This document shows, in pieces, positions 18,016-26,804 of a stretch of 64,000 bases of DNA. The position numbers and the translations under genes were made by a program. This DNA is from Robertmurraya kyonggiensis (GTDB lineage Bacteria; Bacillota; Bacilli; Bacillales; Cytobacillaceae), in assembly GCF_005116465.1 (NCBI RefSeq), contig NZ_SWBM01000005.1, forward strand, positions 225,703 through 289,702. Direction: 5' to 3'. The notes below the pieces were generated by a model, which saw only the letters and a program-made list of their open reading frames with translations, searched no databases and had not been told where the DNA came from. Numbering within the stretch: the first letter of the stretch is position 1; each line of letters begins with the position of its first letter.

Positions 18016-18403
18016 ATTTTCGCCACCGTAATGATAGGCTAAGATGGCAGCAGTCCAGATCTGCTGCAACAGAACTGAAATTGAGTATTAGCCCATCAGG
18101 GTTAAAGGAAATTTTAGGTGTTGTTTGAATGCCTGTGTTTTTTAACATTTGATTGACCTTGGCTTGCTCGGAATTTTGTGCAGCTGTCATGAGATCAAAG
18201 GCAAACTGTCTTGACGTTGACATTCTATCTAGTAAAATACTTGCGTCTTTCATAATAATTTGCATATGTTTGGCAGAGGTTATGAATAATGTTGGATCTA
18301 CTTGTGGAAGTACTCGTTGGTAATAATAAGGTGGTGGATAAAAATAAGGGACATAGTTATTAGGAGGAGGGAAATAGTAAGCTCTACGCTGATGCGGATG
18401 CAC
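18014..18403 (-). CDS. yuzC: YuzC-like inner spore coat protein
   Basis: A 129-residue protein with a Pro/Tyr-rich N-terminal third (RRAYYFPPPNNYVPYFYPPPYYY) followed by VDPTLFITSAKHMQIIMKDASILLDRM and a C-terminal part ending in adjacent cysteines (DCCHLSLSLRW). It resembles B. subtilis YuzC, an inner spore coat protein, from memory; the resemblance should be treated as probable, not proven. I chose the GTG at 18403, which follows AAAGGAGATGAAAGT; the ATG at 18436 abuts GTGGAG with no spacing. Expected to be made late in the mother cell. Confidence 0.6.
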   Translation of the reverse strand: MHPHQRRAYYFPPPNNYVPYFYPPPYYYQRVLPQVDPTLFITSAKHMQIIMKDASILLDRMSTSRQFAFDLMTAAQNSEQAKVNQMLKNTGIQTTPKISFNPDGLILNFSSVAADLDCCHLSLSLRWRK

Positions 18404-18460
18404 ACTTTCATCTCCTTTCTTCTTGAGCATCTCCACTATGTATATGCAAGAAAGGCTTGG

Positions 18461-19036
18461 CTAATGTTTTTTCCAATTTTTACTCCCGTACCATAAAAGA
18501 ATAAAGAGTATTAACACTAAAACAATGAAAACAGTAAAAGGAGAAAAGGAATTTGACCAGGCTTCATGCCAAATGGACTTAACCTTGTGGGTGAACGGTT
18601 CAGGAATATGTTCTACTCTCGGGCCACTACTTTGAAGCATCTCCACTCCATAACCACCGATAGTCGGAGTCAAAAATTGTCCGTCCTTCTCTAGCCAGAG
18701 CTCGACAATGTCCCCGGTCCGAACATGAACGCTTTTTCCAGTATAGTCAATCCAGTCAGGCACATAGAGATACTGCACCTCAATCAGTTCTTGAACGGAT
18801 TCAGGAGGTGTGATAGTTTGCTGATAAATTTCCTCAATTTTAATAATCATCTTTCGCGACTGAGTTTGGTCTTCTTTAAACTCCTCAACCAATGAATCAT
18901 CGATGACCTTTCCGCTCACATGAAGATGTGCTTCTTGTTTCCGTTCTTTTACTACGGCTGGATCAGGAGCAGCTAGTACCCAAGATGGCAAAACAAATAA
19001 ACAGACTAAGAGTAGCAGGATTTGGTATAATTTCAT
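18461..19036 (-). CDS. Hypothetical exported protein with C-terminal membrane anchor
   Basis: A 191-residue protein with a signal peptide (MKLYQILLLLVCLFVLPSWVLA, cleavage likely after VLA) and a C-terminal transmembrane helix (about 165-185, FTVFIVLVLILFILLWYG) followed by a short basic tail. It should therefore be a type I membrane protein with about 140 residues outside. The outer domain has a beta-rich middle (SVHVRTGDIVELWLEKDGQFL), but I recognise no family. ATG at 19036 follows AAAGGTGGAAATGGTTA. It lies upstream of and in the same direction as the coat-like gene. Confidence 0.7.
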   Translation of the reverse strand: MKLYQILLLLVCLFVLPSWVLAAPDPAVVKERKQEAHLHVSGKVIDDSLVEEFKEDQTQSRKMIIKIEEIYQQTITPPESVQELIEVQYLYVPDWIDYTGKSVHVRTGDIVELWLEKDGQFLTPTIGGYGVEMLQSSGPRVEHIPEPFTHKVKSIWHEAWSNSFSPFTVFIVLVLILFILLWYGSKNWKKH

Positions 19037-19127
19037 TAACCATTTCCACCTTTTGTTCTTTTTTAAATAATAAGACGAATTTTTAAGGGGAAAGTTTCTT
19101 GATCCCGAGAAGGGAAGGAGCAACAAA

Positions 19128-19733
19128 ATGGAGCTCGAATTTATTTTAGATATTATAGAAAAAAGCGGTTATTTGGGCCTTTTTCTATGGCTTTGGTTAG
19201 GTGTGTTTGGTGCTCCACTTCCGAATGAGGTTATTGTTATGACTGTTGGGCTTGCAGCATCAGAGGAAGTACTGAATACGATAGGCACCTTTATTGTTAC
19301 ATACGGAGGCATTTTAGCCGGATTAACAACAGCTTATTTGCTTGGGAGGATCGTTGGCGGTCCACTGCTCCCTTTTTTACAAAAACGGAAGCATTTTGCG
19401 AATGTGATTGAGCGTTCGCTTAAAGTGATGGATAAATATCATTCCTATTCTTTATCGTTTAGCTATTTTCTGCCAGGCTTAAGAAATTTTGTTCCATTTT
19501 TATATGGGGTCAGCAAATTACCGATAAAAACGTTTATGCTCTTTGCATACTCTGGCGCTTTCGTATGGGTCACGATTGTTTTTAGTTTGGGTTACTGGTT
19601 TGGCGATCATAAAGAAAAAATCTTTGATTTTGAGAAAGAACTTATAATCGTCGGAGTTGTTCTTGTACTGGGTTATTTGTTGTTTGCATTTTTTCGTAGG
19701 AAAAAGAAGGAAAAACTCAATTCAATGTCATAA
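19128..19733 (+). CDS. DedA family membrane protein
   Basis: Polytopic DedA/SNARE-associated family protein of 201 residues, a group implicated in flipping undecaprenyl phosphate or phospholipids across the membrane. Family marks: the N-terminal helix followed by FGAPLPNEVIVMTVG (a Glu in a re-entrant loop), GGILAGLTTAYLLGRIVGG, and FLPGLRNFVPFLYGVSKL with the conserved Arg. Four or five hydrophobic helices are visible. The start has GAAGGGAAGGAGCAACAAA. It diverges from the unknown exported protein gene. Confidence 0.9.
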   Translation: MELEFILDIIEKSGYLGLFLWLWLGVFGAPLPNEVIVMTVGLAASEEVLNTIGTFIVTYGGILAGLTTAYLLGRIVGGPLLPFLQKRKHFANVIERSLKVMDKYHSYSLSFSYFLPGLRNFVPFLYGVSKLPIKTFMLFAYSGAFVWVTIVFSLGYWFGDHKEKIFDFEKELIIVGVVLVLGYLLFAFFRRKKKEKLNSMS

Positions 19734-19767
19734 ACATTAGTAGAAACGAATTTGGAGGGGATAGGGA

Positions 19768-20151
19768 ATGGATTTTTCAAAAACGCTTATGAATACATTA
19801 GGGATCGAAATTACGACATTAGAAAAAGGGCATGTAGTTGCAACGATGCCTGTAGATGATAGAACACGTCAACCATTCGGTTTGTTGCATGGTGGAGCGT
19901 CAGTTGCCTTAGCGGAAACTGTTGCATCTGTGGGGGCGTTTGAATTGATTGACCAGGAAACAGAGGCGGCTGTTGGGCTTGAAATCAACGCGAATCATGT
20001 AAGAGGAAAGAAAGATGGAATTGTTACTGCGACCGGAACTGTACTTCATCAAGGAAAAACTACAATGGTATGGGATATTAAAATTACTGATGAAGAGAAT
20101 AAGTTAATCTGTGTTTCGAGATGTACGATGGCAGTGGTGAAAAGGAAGTAG
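19768..20151 (+). CDS. menI: PaaI-type hotdog thioesterase, probable DHNA-CoA hydrolase
   Basis: Hotdog-fold acyl-CoA thioesterase (127 residues). The conserved helix FGLLHGGASVALAETVASVGAFEL (residues 36-60) holds the family glycine and catalytic acidic residue, and the strand GLEINANHVRGKKDG follows. Equivalent by position and length to B. subtilis YuxO (MenI), which hydrolyses 1,4-dihydroxy-2-naphthoyl-CoA in menaquinone synthesis and also lies beside the mrp operon. The substrate is inferred from that synteny. Start follows TTGGAGGGGATAGGG. Confidence 0.8.
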   Translation: MDFSKTLMNTLGIEITTLEKGHVVATMPVDDRTRQPFGLLHGGASVALAETVASVGAFELIDQETEAAVGLEINANHVRGKKDGIVTATGTVLHQGKTTMVWDIKITDEENKLICVSRCTMAVVKRK

Positions 20152-20165
20152 TATTTTGATGTTTA

Positions 20166-20200
20166 GACCGATATATTTGAATAACGACCGATATATTGAA
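20166..20200. repeat. Short direct repeat GACCGATATATT
   Basis: GACCGATATATTTGA at 20166 and GACCGATATATTGAA at 20186, period 20, in the convergent gap between menI and mrpG. Only two copies, so it could be a local duplication. Confidence 0.5.
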
Positions 20201-20233
20201 AAATAAGCTCGAAATCAGTTACATAAACCCCAA

Positions 20234-20267
20234 AAAAGAACCAAACTATCAAAAGTTTGGTTCTTTT
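20234..20267. terminator. Bidirectional terminator, mrp operon and menI
   Basis: A perfect 14-bp stem AAAAGAACCAAACT/AGTTTGGTTCTTTT (20234-20247, 20254-20267) with loop ATCAAA, immediately after the mrpG stop on the minus strand. Confidence 0.92.
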
Positions 20268-20272
20268 CGTGC

Positions 20273-20632
20273 TTACAACTCTTTACTTTTTACTTTTGTT
20301 TTCAAATCATCATGAACACTTTTATCCCACAGCTTCACACCAGTATTATAGGCTGCTCTACTGATTAAGTGTCCTGCGACAGGTGAAGTCATAAAGATAA
20401 AGACGATTCCTAAAATAAGTCGTGAGTTAAAATGACCTTCCACCAAATAGAAATATAAGAAGGCACCGAACAAAATGGACATCACACCTAATGTAGCGGC
20501 TTTAGAAGCGGCGTGGTTCCTAGTATAGACATCAGGTAGTCGAATCACACCAAACGCTGCGACAAGGCTTAAAAAAGCTCCGACGAGGATGAAAAAAGCG
20601 ATTATAATATTACTGATCTCGTTCACGTTCAA
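20273..20632 (-). CDS. mrpG: Na+/H+ antiporter subunit MrpG
   Basis: Last subunit of the Mrp (Sha) multisubunit Na+/H+ antiporter, 119 residues, with three hydrophobic helices and the MnhG/PhaG signature LRLPDVY-like VIRLPDVYTRNHAASKAATLGV. It contributes to the seven-protein membrane complex for sodium export and cytoplasmic pH control. Starts with TTG at 20632 after AAAGGAGG; a GTG two codons on is an alternative. It overlaps the mrpF end by 23 bases, and is followed by the operon terminator. Confidence 0.93.
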   Translation of the reverse strand: MNVNEISNIIIAFFILVGAFLSLVAAFGVIRLPDVYTRNHAASKAATLGVMSILFGAFLYFYLVEGHFNSRLILGIVFIFMTSPVAGHLISRAAYNTGVKLWDKSVHDDLKTKVKSKEL

Positions 20633-20897
20633 ATAGAACCTCCTTTTCTAAATACTTGGCGAAGGCAACTGTTCCGATGAAGGCCAGTATCCCGATAAGA
20701 AGGATAATTTCAAGAAAAGCATTTGTTCTTAATTCAATGGAAATGAGCGCAATAATGGCAACAAGATTAATTCCGATTGCATCTAATGCGATGATGCGGT
20801 CGGGCATCGATGGCCCCTTAATCACACGATAAATGAGTGCTACCATGGCAAGAGCCAAACAGAATAGAGCAATTCGAATGACGATATCTAACATCAT
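20610..20897 (-). CDS. mrpF: Na+/H+ antiporter subunit MrpF
   Basis: A 95-residue subunit with three transmembrane helices and the family segment YRVIKGPSMPDRIIALDAIGINLVA, in which the Asp residues are conserved in MrpF/MnhF. In B. subtilis MrpF has also been tied to bile salt/cholate efflux. ATG at 20897 follows GGAGGTGAGCAA and overlaps the mrpE stop by 4 bases, and the gene overlaps mrpG; translation of the operon is therefore strongly coupled. Confidence 0.94.
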   Translation of the reverse strand: MMLDIVIRIALFCLALAMVALIYRVIKGPSMPDRIIALDAIGINLVAIIALISIELRTNAFLEIILLIGILAFIGTVAFAKYLEKEVLFERERDQ

Positions 20898-21370
20898 TTG
20901 CTCACCTCCAAGATTGCTTTTTCAAACGATTCCTTGATGCTGGTAATCGCCTCATCTACATCGGCAATATCCATCGCATGAATGTACAATGTTTTATTAT
21001 CATCAGAAACATCCACTACAAGTGTTCCAGGAGTCAGGGTAATGAGGTTTGACAGGACTGTAATTTCCCAGTCCTTTTTTAGTATCGTCTCATACGCAAA
21101 TATTCCAGGACGCATATCTAGCTTTGGTTTCAATACTACTTTTAAAACAGAAATATTGGACAATACAAGCTCTCTTAAAAAAATGAACAGAAGTTTAATG
21201 ACAGCTATTACCTTCCCAACATAGAAACGAGAGCGGAAAAATCTTCTGAACACAAACATGATAATCAGACCGAAAAAGTAACCTTTAATAAAGCTAGACA
21301 AATCATAGGATACTTTAATAAACATCCATAAGAATGCTAGAAAAACATTGAGCAAAATTTGAAATGCCAT
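20894..21370 (-). CDS. mrpE: Na+/H+ antiporter subunit MrpE
   Basis: A 158-residue subunit. Two or three N-terminal helices (MAFQILLNVFLAFLWMF, LIIMFVFRRFF) precede a cytosolic domain with the conserved segments LRELVLSNISVLKVVLKP and SNLITLTPGTLVVDVSDDNKTLYIHAMD. The ATG at 21370 is spaced 8 bases from AAAGGAG and gives the family N terminus MAFQILL; codons at 21379 and 21376 lie within the spacing and are less likely. Starts 5 bases after the mrpD stop. Confidence 0.94.
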   Translation of the reverse strand: MAFQILLNVFLAFLWMFIKVSYDLSSFIKGYFFGLIIMFVFRRFFRSRFYVGKVIAVIKLLFIFLRELVLSNISVLKVVLKPKLDMRPGIFAYETILKKDWEITVLSNLITLTPGTLVVDVSDDNKTLYIHAMDIADVDEAITSIKESFEKAILEVSK

Positions 21371-21375
21371 TCCCA

Positions 21376-22857
21376 TCACTCCTTTAAGACAGCATCAATA
21401 TACATACTTGGATTAGCTAAGGTTTCTGCTGCTTGAGAAATATACGGTAAGATTGCTTCTGTTCCAATACCGTACAATGCTGACAAAATAACTAAAATCA
21501 CAGGAGAAATAAGAAGCCATTTTACTGGAGCCTTGTCCTCATTTTCATATGCTCGGTGAACGCCCCAAAATCCATTAATGAAGATTTTCATAACAGAGAA
21601 GAGGACTAGTAAACTCGACATAAGAACGATGGCTGCCCCGACATAGCTACTTCCCTCAAATCCTCCTTGCACAATCAGTAATTTTCCAATAAAACCACTT
21701 AAAGGAGGAATTCCAGCCAGTGCCAAGGCTGAGATAAAGAAGGTCCAACCGACACCGGGATAGCGTTTGATTAAGCCACTAATTTTTTTCAGGTTACTTG
21801 TCCCTGTTATAGCAATCATAATACCAACAAGAAGGAACAAGGCGGCTTTAATAATCATATCGTGGATGAGATAAAAGATTGATCCAGTTAGTGCATCAAT
21901 ATTCATGACTGAGACGCCATATAAAATAACGCCAACTGCCACAATGATGTTATAAATAATAACTTTTTTTATGTCCCAATAAGCGATAGCACCGATCACT
22001 CCGGCAATAATTGAAACGAGTGCCAGGAGCTGCAACAGTTCATGGGTGAAGCCTTGGTCATGGTAAAAGAATAATGTATACGTTCTGGTGATGGAGTAGA
22101 CTCCAACCTTTGTTAATAAAGCACCAAATAATGCTAAGACTGGTGCAGGCGGTGCATAATAGGAGCCAGGCATCCAAAAATACAGAGGGAAAATGGCTCC
22201 TTTTAATCCAAATACAATCAAGAATAGCACGGCGATAACCGATAAAATTCCTGGCTGTCCAATTTCGGCGATGCGCTGAGAAATATGGGCCATATTCAGC
22301 GTTCCGACTACAGAGTAGAGATAGGCTACCGTAATAACGAAAAGAGCCGATGAAATAACATTGACAAGCAAGTACTTAATCGATTCTCTTAGCTGAATCT
22401 TTGTGCCACCTAATACGATCAATACATAGGAAGACATCAGCATCACTTCGAAAAAGACGAAGAGGTTGAAAATATCTCCTGTTGTGAAAGCACCGTTTAC
22501 CCCAACAATTAAGAAATTGAACACGGGATAGTAATAATACTTTTCACGTTCTGCTCCTATGGACTTAAACGAATAAATAAGACAGACAAATGCGACGATG
22601 CTCGTAGTTAGTACAAGTAGAGCCGACAGCATGTCTGAAACGAGTGTAATCCCAAATGGAGCATCCCAGCTACTAATATTCAGTGATTGAATCCCATCCG
22701 TATGGACCTTTTGAACAAGGACCAGGGCAGCGATGATGGTGGCAATGGAAGAAAGGGCAGAGAACCATCTTTGAACCTTAACTTTTTTATGAAAAAAGAT
22801 TAGGATTGCTGCTGTTACAAACGGAATTAGTATTGGTAAAATGATTAAATTATTCAT
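21376..22857 (-). CDS. mrpD: Na+/H+ antiporter subunit MrpD
   Basis: A 493-residue, 14-helix subunit homologous to complex I NuoN/NuoM, expected to carry the proton path with MrpA. The antiporter-like domain shows [30 protein letters not shown] with its key Glu, [10 protein letters not shown], and [37 protein letters not shown] with the conserved Lys residues. ATG at 22857 overlaps the mrpC stop by 8 bases. Confidence 0.96.
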   Translation of the reverse strand: MNNLIILPILIPFVTAAILIFFHKKVKVQRWFSALSSIATIIAALVLVQKVHTDGIQSLNISSWDAPFGITLVSDMLSALLVLTTSIVAFVCLIYSFKSIGAEREKYYYYPVFNFLIVGVNGAFTTGDIFNLFVFFEVMLMSSYVLIVLGGTKIQLRESIKYLLVNVISSALFVITVAYLYSVVGTLNMAHISQRIAEIGQPGILSVIAVLFLIVFGLKGAIFPLYFWMPGSYYAPPAPVLALFGALLTKVGVYSITRTYTLFFYHDQGFTHELLQLLALVSIIAGVIGAIAYWDIKKVIIYNIIVAVGVILYGVSVMNIDALTGSIFYLIHDMIIKAALFLLVGIMIAITGTSNLKKISGLIKRYPGVGWTFFISALALAGIPPLSGFIGKLLIVQGGFEGSSYVGAAIVLMSSLLVLFSVMKIFINGFWGVHRAYENEDKAPVKWLLISPVILVILSALYGIGTEAILPYISQAAETLANPSMYIDAVLKE

Positions 22858-23188
22858 TGCCTCTATTTCCTCTCATCTTTTCAATGTTATCTGTGCCTAG
22901 TTCTTTATAAGCTCGATATGCCAATACTAAGAAAAAGGCGGTAACTCCGAAGCTAATGACGATTGCAGTTAAGATAAGAGCTTGTGGCAATGGATCTGTA
23001 TACGGGCCCTTTTCTCCTAAAAGTGGAGCCGAACCTCTTTTTAACCTACCCATTGTTAAAATCAATAAGTGAGCACCGTGACTGAGTAGCCCAGTTCCGA
23101 CAATAATACGTAATAAACTCTTTGAGAGCATTAAATAAGTAGCCGTCATGAACAAAATTCCAACAACAATTGCCATTACTATTTCCAC
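22850..23188 (-). CDS. mrpC: Na+/H+ antiporter subunit MrpC
   Basis: A 112-residue, three-helix subunit homologous to complex I NuoK. Visible: [29 protein letters not shown] with the family Gly-His pair and [20 protein letters not shown]. It participates in the ion path between MrpA and MrpD. Its start shares one base with the mrpB stop, keeping the operon contiguous. Length is standard for Bacillus MrpC. Confidence 0.95.
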   Translation of the reverse strand: MEIVMAIVVGILFMTATYLMLSKSLLRIIVGTGLLSHGAHLLILTMGRLKRGSAPLLGEKGPYTDPLPQALILTAIVISFGVTAFFLVLAYRAYKELGTDNIEKMRGNRGNE

Positions 23189-23613
23189 TATTCATCCTCT
23201 CCTATCGTTTGAATAATGGTCATCGTGACTCCAACAACAACTAAATACACGCCTAAATCAAATAGTGTAGCTGTATGAAGGGAAATTTCACCAAGCACAG
23301 GCACTTCAATATGTCCGAATGCATGAGTCAAGAAAGGTACGTTAAATAGAAGCGAACCGGCACTTGTTCCGATTGCAAACAAAAGTCCAATTCCGGTCAT
23401 TGTCCGATAATTTACCGGTAAAATCGTTGCGACGGTCTTGATGTCGTATGCGATTAAAAGGAGGACGATCGCTCCTGAAGTCATTAAGCCACCGATAAAT
23501 CCGCCACCTGGGTAGTAATGTCCGGCAAAGAAAATGTAGACAGAGAAGAGGACGATGATAAAGAGAACAACTTTAATCGTTGTTTCTAAAATGATGTTAT
23601 TGTTCGATCTCAT
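23188..23613 (-). CDS. mrpB: Na+/H+ antiporter subunit MrpB
   Basis: A 141-residue subunit with four hydrophobic helices and the MnhB domain signature [29 protein letters not shown]. It corresponds to the peripheral membrane part of the complex. Start ATG at 23613 overlaps the mrpA stop by 4 bases. Regulation is likely at the level of the single operon promoter upstream of mrpA. Confidence 0.95.
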   Translation of the reverse strand: MRSNNNIILETTIKVVLFIIVLFSVYIFFAGHYYPGGGFIGGLMTSGAIVLLLIAYDIKTVATILPVNYRTMTGIGLLFAIGTSAGSLLFNVPFLTHAFGHIEVPVLGEISLHTATLFDLGVYLVVVGVTMTIIQTIGEDE

Positions 23614-26018
23614 TCCTCATCCCCCCTTGTTAAACGTAAACGAATCATTCCGTAAATCCCTAATGAAGCAATAGCAAGTACGGTGATTTCAAAAAGGGTA
23701 TCGAAGCCACGGAAGTCAACAAGGATGACGTTAACCATGTTCTTTCCGGCTGCTTCTGTATACGTATTTTCAATATAATACTGTGAAATGGATTGAAAGA
23801 ATTTATTGCTATGAGCAGATAAAGCGATTAACGTCACCATTATCCCTACTCCGACAGAAATCAGCGCGTTCATTAGTTTAAAGCGTACACGTGAATCTTC
23901 TTTGCGCAGCTTCGGTAAATGGTAGAAACAGACTAAAAATAAAGCGACAGAAACCGTCTCAATGACGAGTTGTGTTAGGGCCAGGTCAGGTGCTCTAAAC
24001 AATACATAGAACAGTGATACCATATAGCCAACAGCCCCTAGTAAAAGGATCGAGGCCAATCTCGTTTTTGCAAAAACGGTACTAATTGCGCCAATGACAA
24101 TGAAAAGGGCCAGCAATAATTCATAGATTCCGATGGAAGATACCTTACTTGTATCCAGTTTAAAAGCATTTTTCACAAAGAGTGAAGTTGCCAAAATAAT
24201 AATAAAGAAAGTGAAAATGTACACTAAGTATGATCGAATGGAACCTGTCATATAGGAATTTGTTAAACGATTGGATCCGTTTTGAGCTCTTTCTAGTATC
24301 CCATCGTAAAGACGGTTTAGCGCTAGCTTATCTGGGAAAAGCTTGTAAATTTTTCGCCATTTCGGATATGTGAGATAGAGCAAGATTCCAAAAGCTATAA
24401 CACCAAGTGTCATAAATAGTTCAGGTTTGAAACCATGCCATATATCGATATGGACCATAAATCCAGTTCCTTCTGTAAGTAACCCTGGAAAGATAGCAGC
24501 TAGTGCTGGCTCAATTATATTCTCTGATAAAAGTGAATTTGAGAAAAAGAAAATAATAATGACAAGTGAAGCTAAAATCGTAGGAGAAATTAGCATTCCG
24601 ATCGGTGCCTCGTGAGGCTTCTTGTCCAATTTTTCTGGTTGATGTTTCCCTGTAAAAGTTTTAAATACAAGCATCATACTATAAATGAAGGTAAAGACAC
24701 TTGCAATCCATGCAATAATCGGAAATAGAATTGCAACGGATTGGAAATTGAATAAATCGAGTTCAAGGACATGAAGCATTCCTGTAAAGAACATTTCCTT
24801 ACTTAAAAATCCGTTAAATGGCGGTAATCCTGCCATGGAGAATGTTCCAATAATCGCGATTGTAAATGTAATCGGCATAAAATGCATTAAGCCGCCTAGT
24901 TTACGAATGTCTCTTGTCCCAGTTTCATGATCGACAATACCAGCGACCATGAATAAGCTTCCTTTAAAGGTGGCATGGTTGATTAAATGGAACACTGCAG
25001 CCGTCGTGGCAACAATATAAAGATTGTCCTCCACACCTGGAAAATGAAGAGCCGCTGCACCAACTCCAAGTAGAGACATAATTAAGCCGAGCTGACTGAC
25101 CGTTGAAAAAGCAAGGATGCTTTTTAAATCGGTTTGTTTCACAGCCGAGAAAGAACCCCAGAATAGGGTTACGATTCCAAATCCAGCGACTAACCAGACC
25201 CACAATCCATCTACAGCAAATACAGGTGTAAGTCGTGCGACTAAATAAATACCTGCTTTGACCATTGTAGCGGAGTGAAGGTATGCACTAACTGGTGTAG
25301 GTGCCTCCATCGCATCTGGAAGCCAGATGTGAAACGGGAATTGAGCGGACTTTGTAAATGCCCCTAACAATACGCATAGTAATGCTGGAATAAATAAGGA
25401 ATGATTTACGATATCATGTGCCTGAGCAATGATTTCTGTAATACTGAAGCTTCCGGTCATCAAGTGTAAGAGGATGATCCCTCCGAGCATTGCAAGACCA
25501 CCAAACACTGTGATGATCATCGATTTTTGTGCCCCATATCGAGATTTTTCTCTTTGATACCAATAACCAATCAGTAAAAATGAAGAGAAGCTCGTTAACT
25601 CCCAAAAAGCATACATGACAATTAGGTTATCGGAGAGGACAACCCCAAGCATAGCACCCATAAAAAGGAGCAAATAGGTATAAAAGGTGTTAAGTTTTTC
25701 CTTTGTTTTTGACAAATAGTAAATAGAGTAAAGGATGACTAATGAACCTATACCGGTAATTAGCAAGGCGAAAAGTAGTCCAAGGCCGTCTACTTTTGCA
25801 GTGAAATTGATGCCCATGGATGGGATCCAATTAAGCGTTTCCATAACGATAGCTTGATGTCTCGTTGTGGAGATATAGGAAAAGAAGTAAGCAAAAAGAA
25901 TAATCGGTAGCGGTAACACAAACCAGCCTGTATGTATTTGACGAAAGCTTTTATAAAAAAGTGGAACTAAAATAGCGTATAGCAATGGTGCAATAATAGC
26001 TAAATGCAACAATGACAA
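23610..26018 (-). CDS. mrpA: Na+/H+ antiporter subunit MrpA
   Basis: The largest subunit (802 residues), homologous to complex I NuoL, with the proton-translocating antiporter-like domain over the first 500 residues (ELTSFSSFLLIGYWYQ with key Glu, AFTKSAQFPFHIWLPDAMEAPTPVSAYLHSATMVKAG split over residues near 220-260) and a C-terminal MbhD/MbhE-like extension (GAVGYMVSLFYVLFRAPDLALTQLVIETVS split near 700). First gene of mrpABCDEFG. It starts with TTG at 26018 after AAGGGGGGG. The operon gives Na+ resistance and pH homeostasis. Confidence 0.96.
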   Translation of the reverse strand: MSLLHLAIIAPLLYAILVPLFYKSFRQIHTGWFVLPLPIILFAYFFSYISTTRHQAIVMETLNWIPSMGINFTAKVDGLGLLFALLITGIGSLVILYSIYYLSKTKEKLNTFYTYLLLFMGAMLGVVLSDNLIVMYAFWELTSFSSFLLIGYWYQREKSRYGAQKSMIITVFGGLAMLGGIILLHLMTGSFSITEIIAQAHDIVNHSLFIPALLCVLLGAFTKSAQFPFHIWLPDAMEAPTPVSAYLHSATMVKAGIYLVARLTPVFAVDGLWVWLVAGFGIVTLFWGSFSAVKQTDLKSILAFSTVSQLGLIMSLLGVGAAALHFPGVEDNLYIVATTAAVFHLINHATFKGSLFMVAGIVDHETGTRDIRKLGGLMHFMPITFTIAIIGTFSMAGLPPFNGFLSKEMFFTGMLHVLELDLFNFQSVAILFPIIAWIASVFTFIYSMMLVFKTFTGKHQPEKLDKKPHEAPIGMLISPTILASLVIIIFFFSNSLLSENIIEPALAAIFPGLLTEGTGFMVHIDIWHGFKPELFMTLGVIAFGILLYLTYPKWRKIYKLFPDKLALNRLYDGILERAQNGSNRLTNSYMTGSIRSYLVYIFTFFIIILATSLFVKNAFKLDTSKVSSIGIYELLLALFIVIGAISTVFAKTRLASILLLGAVGYMVSLFYVLFRAPDLALTQLVIETVSVALFLVCFYHLPKLRKEDSRVRFKLMNALISVGVGIMVTLIALSAHSNKFFQSISQYYIENTYTEAAGKNMVNVILVDFRGFDTLFEITVLAIASLGIYGMIRLRLTRGDEE

Positions 26019-26290
26019 AACAACCCCCCCTTAAAAAATCCAAGAAAAAGATATTATTCCTGTATGTTTTTCCCCTAGATTTGACGATTATGAATATCGT
26101 ATACATAAAATTATACATTAAAAAATATCTAGTTGCATGGATCGATGGCTTATTCCTTAAGGTTCCTAACCCTTTATAATAAATAGGTAGAAACGTGTAA
26201 AAATACAAGGGAAAAATTCTTAAAAAAAATTTTTTTACGTATAACGTTAGGCATGTTTTGACACACTAACTTGAGACGGAGGTGTGTGAA
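26019..26290. other. Divergent gap upstream of mrpA
   Basis: 272 AT-rich bases between mrpA and a small rightward gene. A TATAAT-like hexamer on the minus strand lies near 26108, with only a weak -35 match 17 bases upstream, so I do not call the mrp promoter. No riboswitch-like structure was seen. Confidence 0.35.
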
Positions 26291-26512
26291 TTGAGAAGAA
26301 AAATACTAATAGTCTCATCCATTTTTCTCCTCCTATTTTCTTTAGCATGGTTCTGGGATGGGCAGCATAAAAGAGAGTTTTATGATCCCATGATTGGATT
26401 GGAAAACGAAGACGTCTTGGAGATATTGCCAATTTCAAATCCAGTACAGAGCGTACCTAGAAAGTACAAGATTTTTAAAGCGAGAGAATATGTGAGAATA
26501 GAAGAATTATAA
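26291..26512 (+). CDS. Hypothetical small membrane-anchored protein
   Basis: A 73-residue protein with one N-terminal hydrophobic helix (ILIVSSIFLLLFSLAWFW, residues 4-21) after three basic residues, then a soluble tail with DPMIGLENEDVLEILPISNP. It is probably anchored with the tail outside. TTG at 26291 is spaced 6 bases from GGAGGTG; the frame opens with a GTG at 26282 that lies inside that site. I recognise no family. Immediately followed by a dispersed repeat element. Confidence 0.6.
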   Translation: MRRKILIVSSIFLLLFSLAWFWDGQHKREFYDPMIGLENEDVLEILPISNPVQSVPRKYKIFKAREYVRIEEL

Positions 26513-26686
26513 AGGCTCTTTTCTCAAACTTTTTTGCAGTTGGAGCTAATATATAGTGAATCAAATAATTTTTTTGATACTCAATGGCTTGAAAGAGAGA
26601 GAAAAGAGCTACACACAGTATAATAAGCACAAATATCTATTTTTACGTTAAAATCGGCCGCTGGCCAACGGCATTAGGATTTTAAC
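26512..26686 (+). repeat. Dispersed two-hairpin repeat, family B copy 2
   Basis: Begins AAGGCTCTTTTCTCAAA at the stop codon of the small gene. GGCTCTTTTCTC can pair with GAGAAAAGAGCT (near 26600), and the element ends in GTTAAAATC (26647-26655) pairing with GATTTTAAC (26678-26686) around CGGCCGCTGGCCAACGGC. Same order of parts as copy 1 at 8689-8850, also placed directly behind a gene in the sense direction. Confidence 0.7.
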
Positions 26687-26757
26687 AATATGATTTATGA
26701 GAAAAAATTTATAATAATTTGAAATAACTTGTCAGTAATAAATAATTCTTTCATAAT

Positions 26758-26790
26758 AAAGTAGATTTCATTTTGCGAAATCTACTTTTT
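26758..26790 (+). terminator. Terminator-like hairpin directly before the YufK-like gene
   Basis: A perfect 12-bp stem AAAGTAGATTTC/GAAATCTACTTT (26758-26769, 26777-26788) followed by TT, ending 15 bases before an ATG with GAGGTTGGAG between. It ends the transcript of the preceding small gene or could act as an attenuator for the next gene. Confidence 0.75.
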
Positions 26791-26804
26791 GAGGTTGGAG
26801 AATT

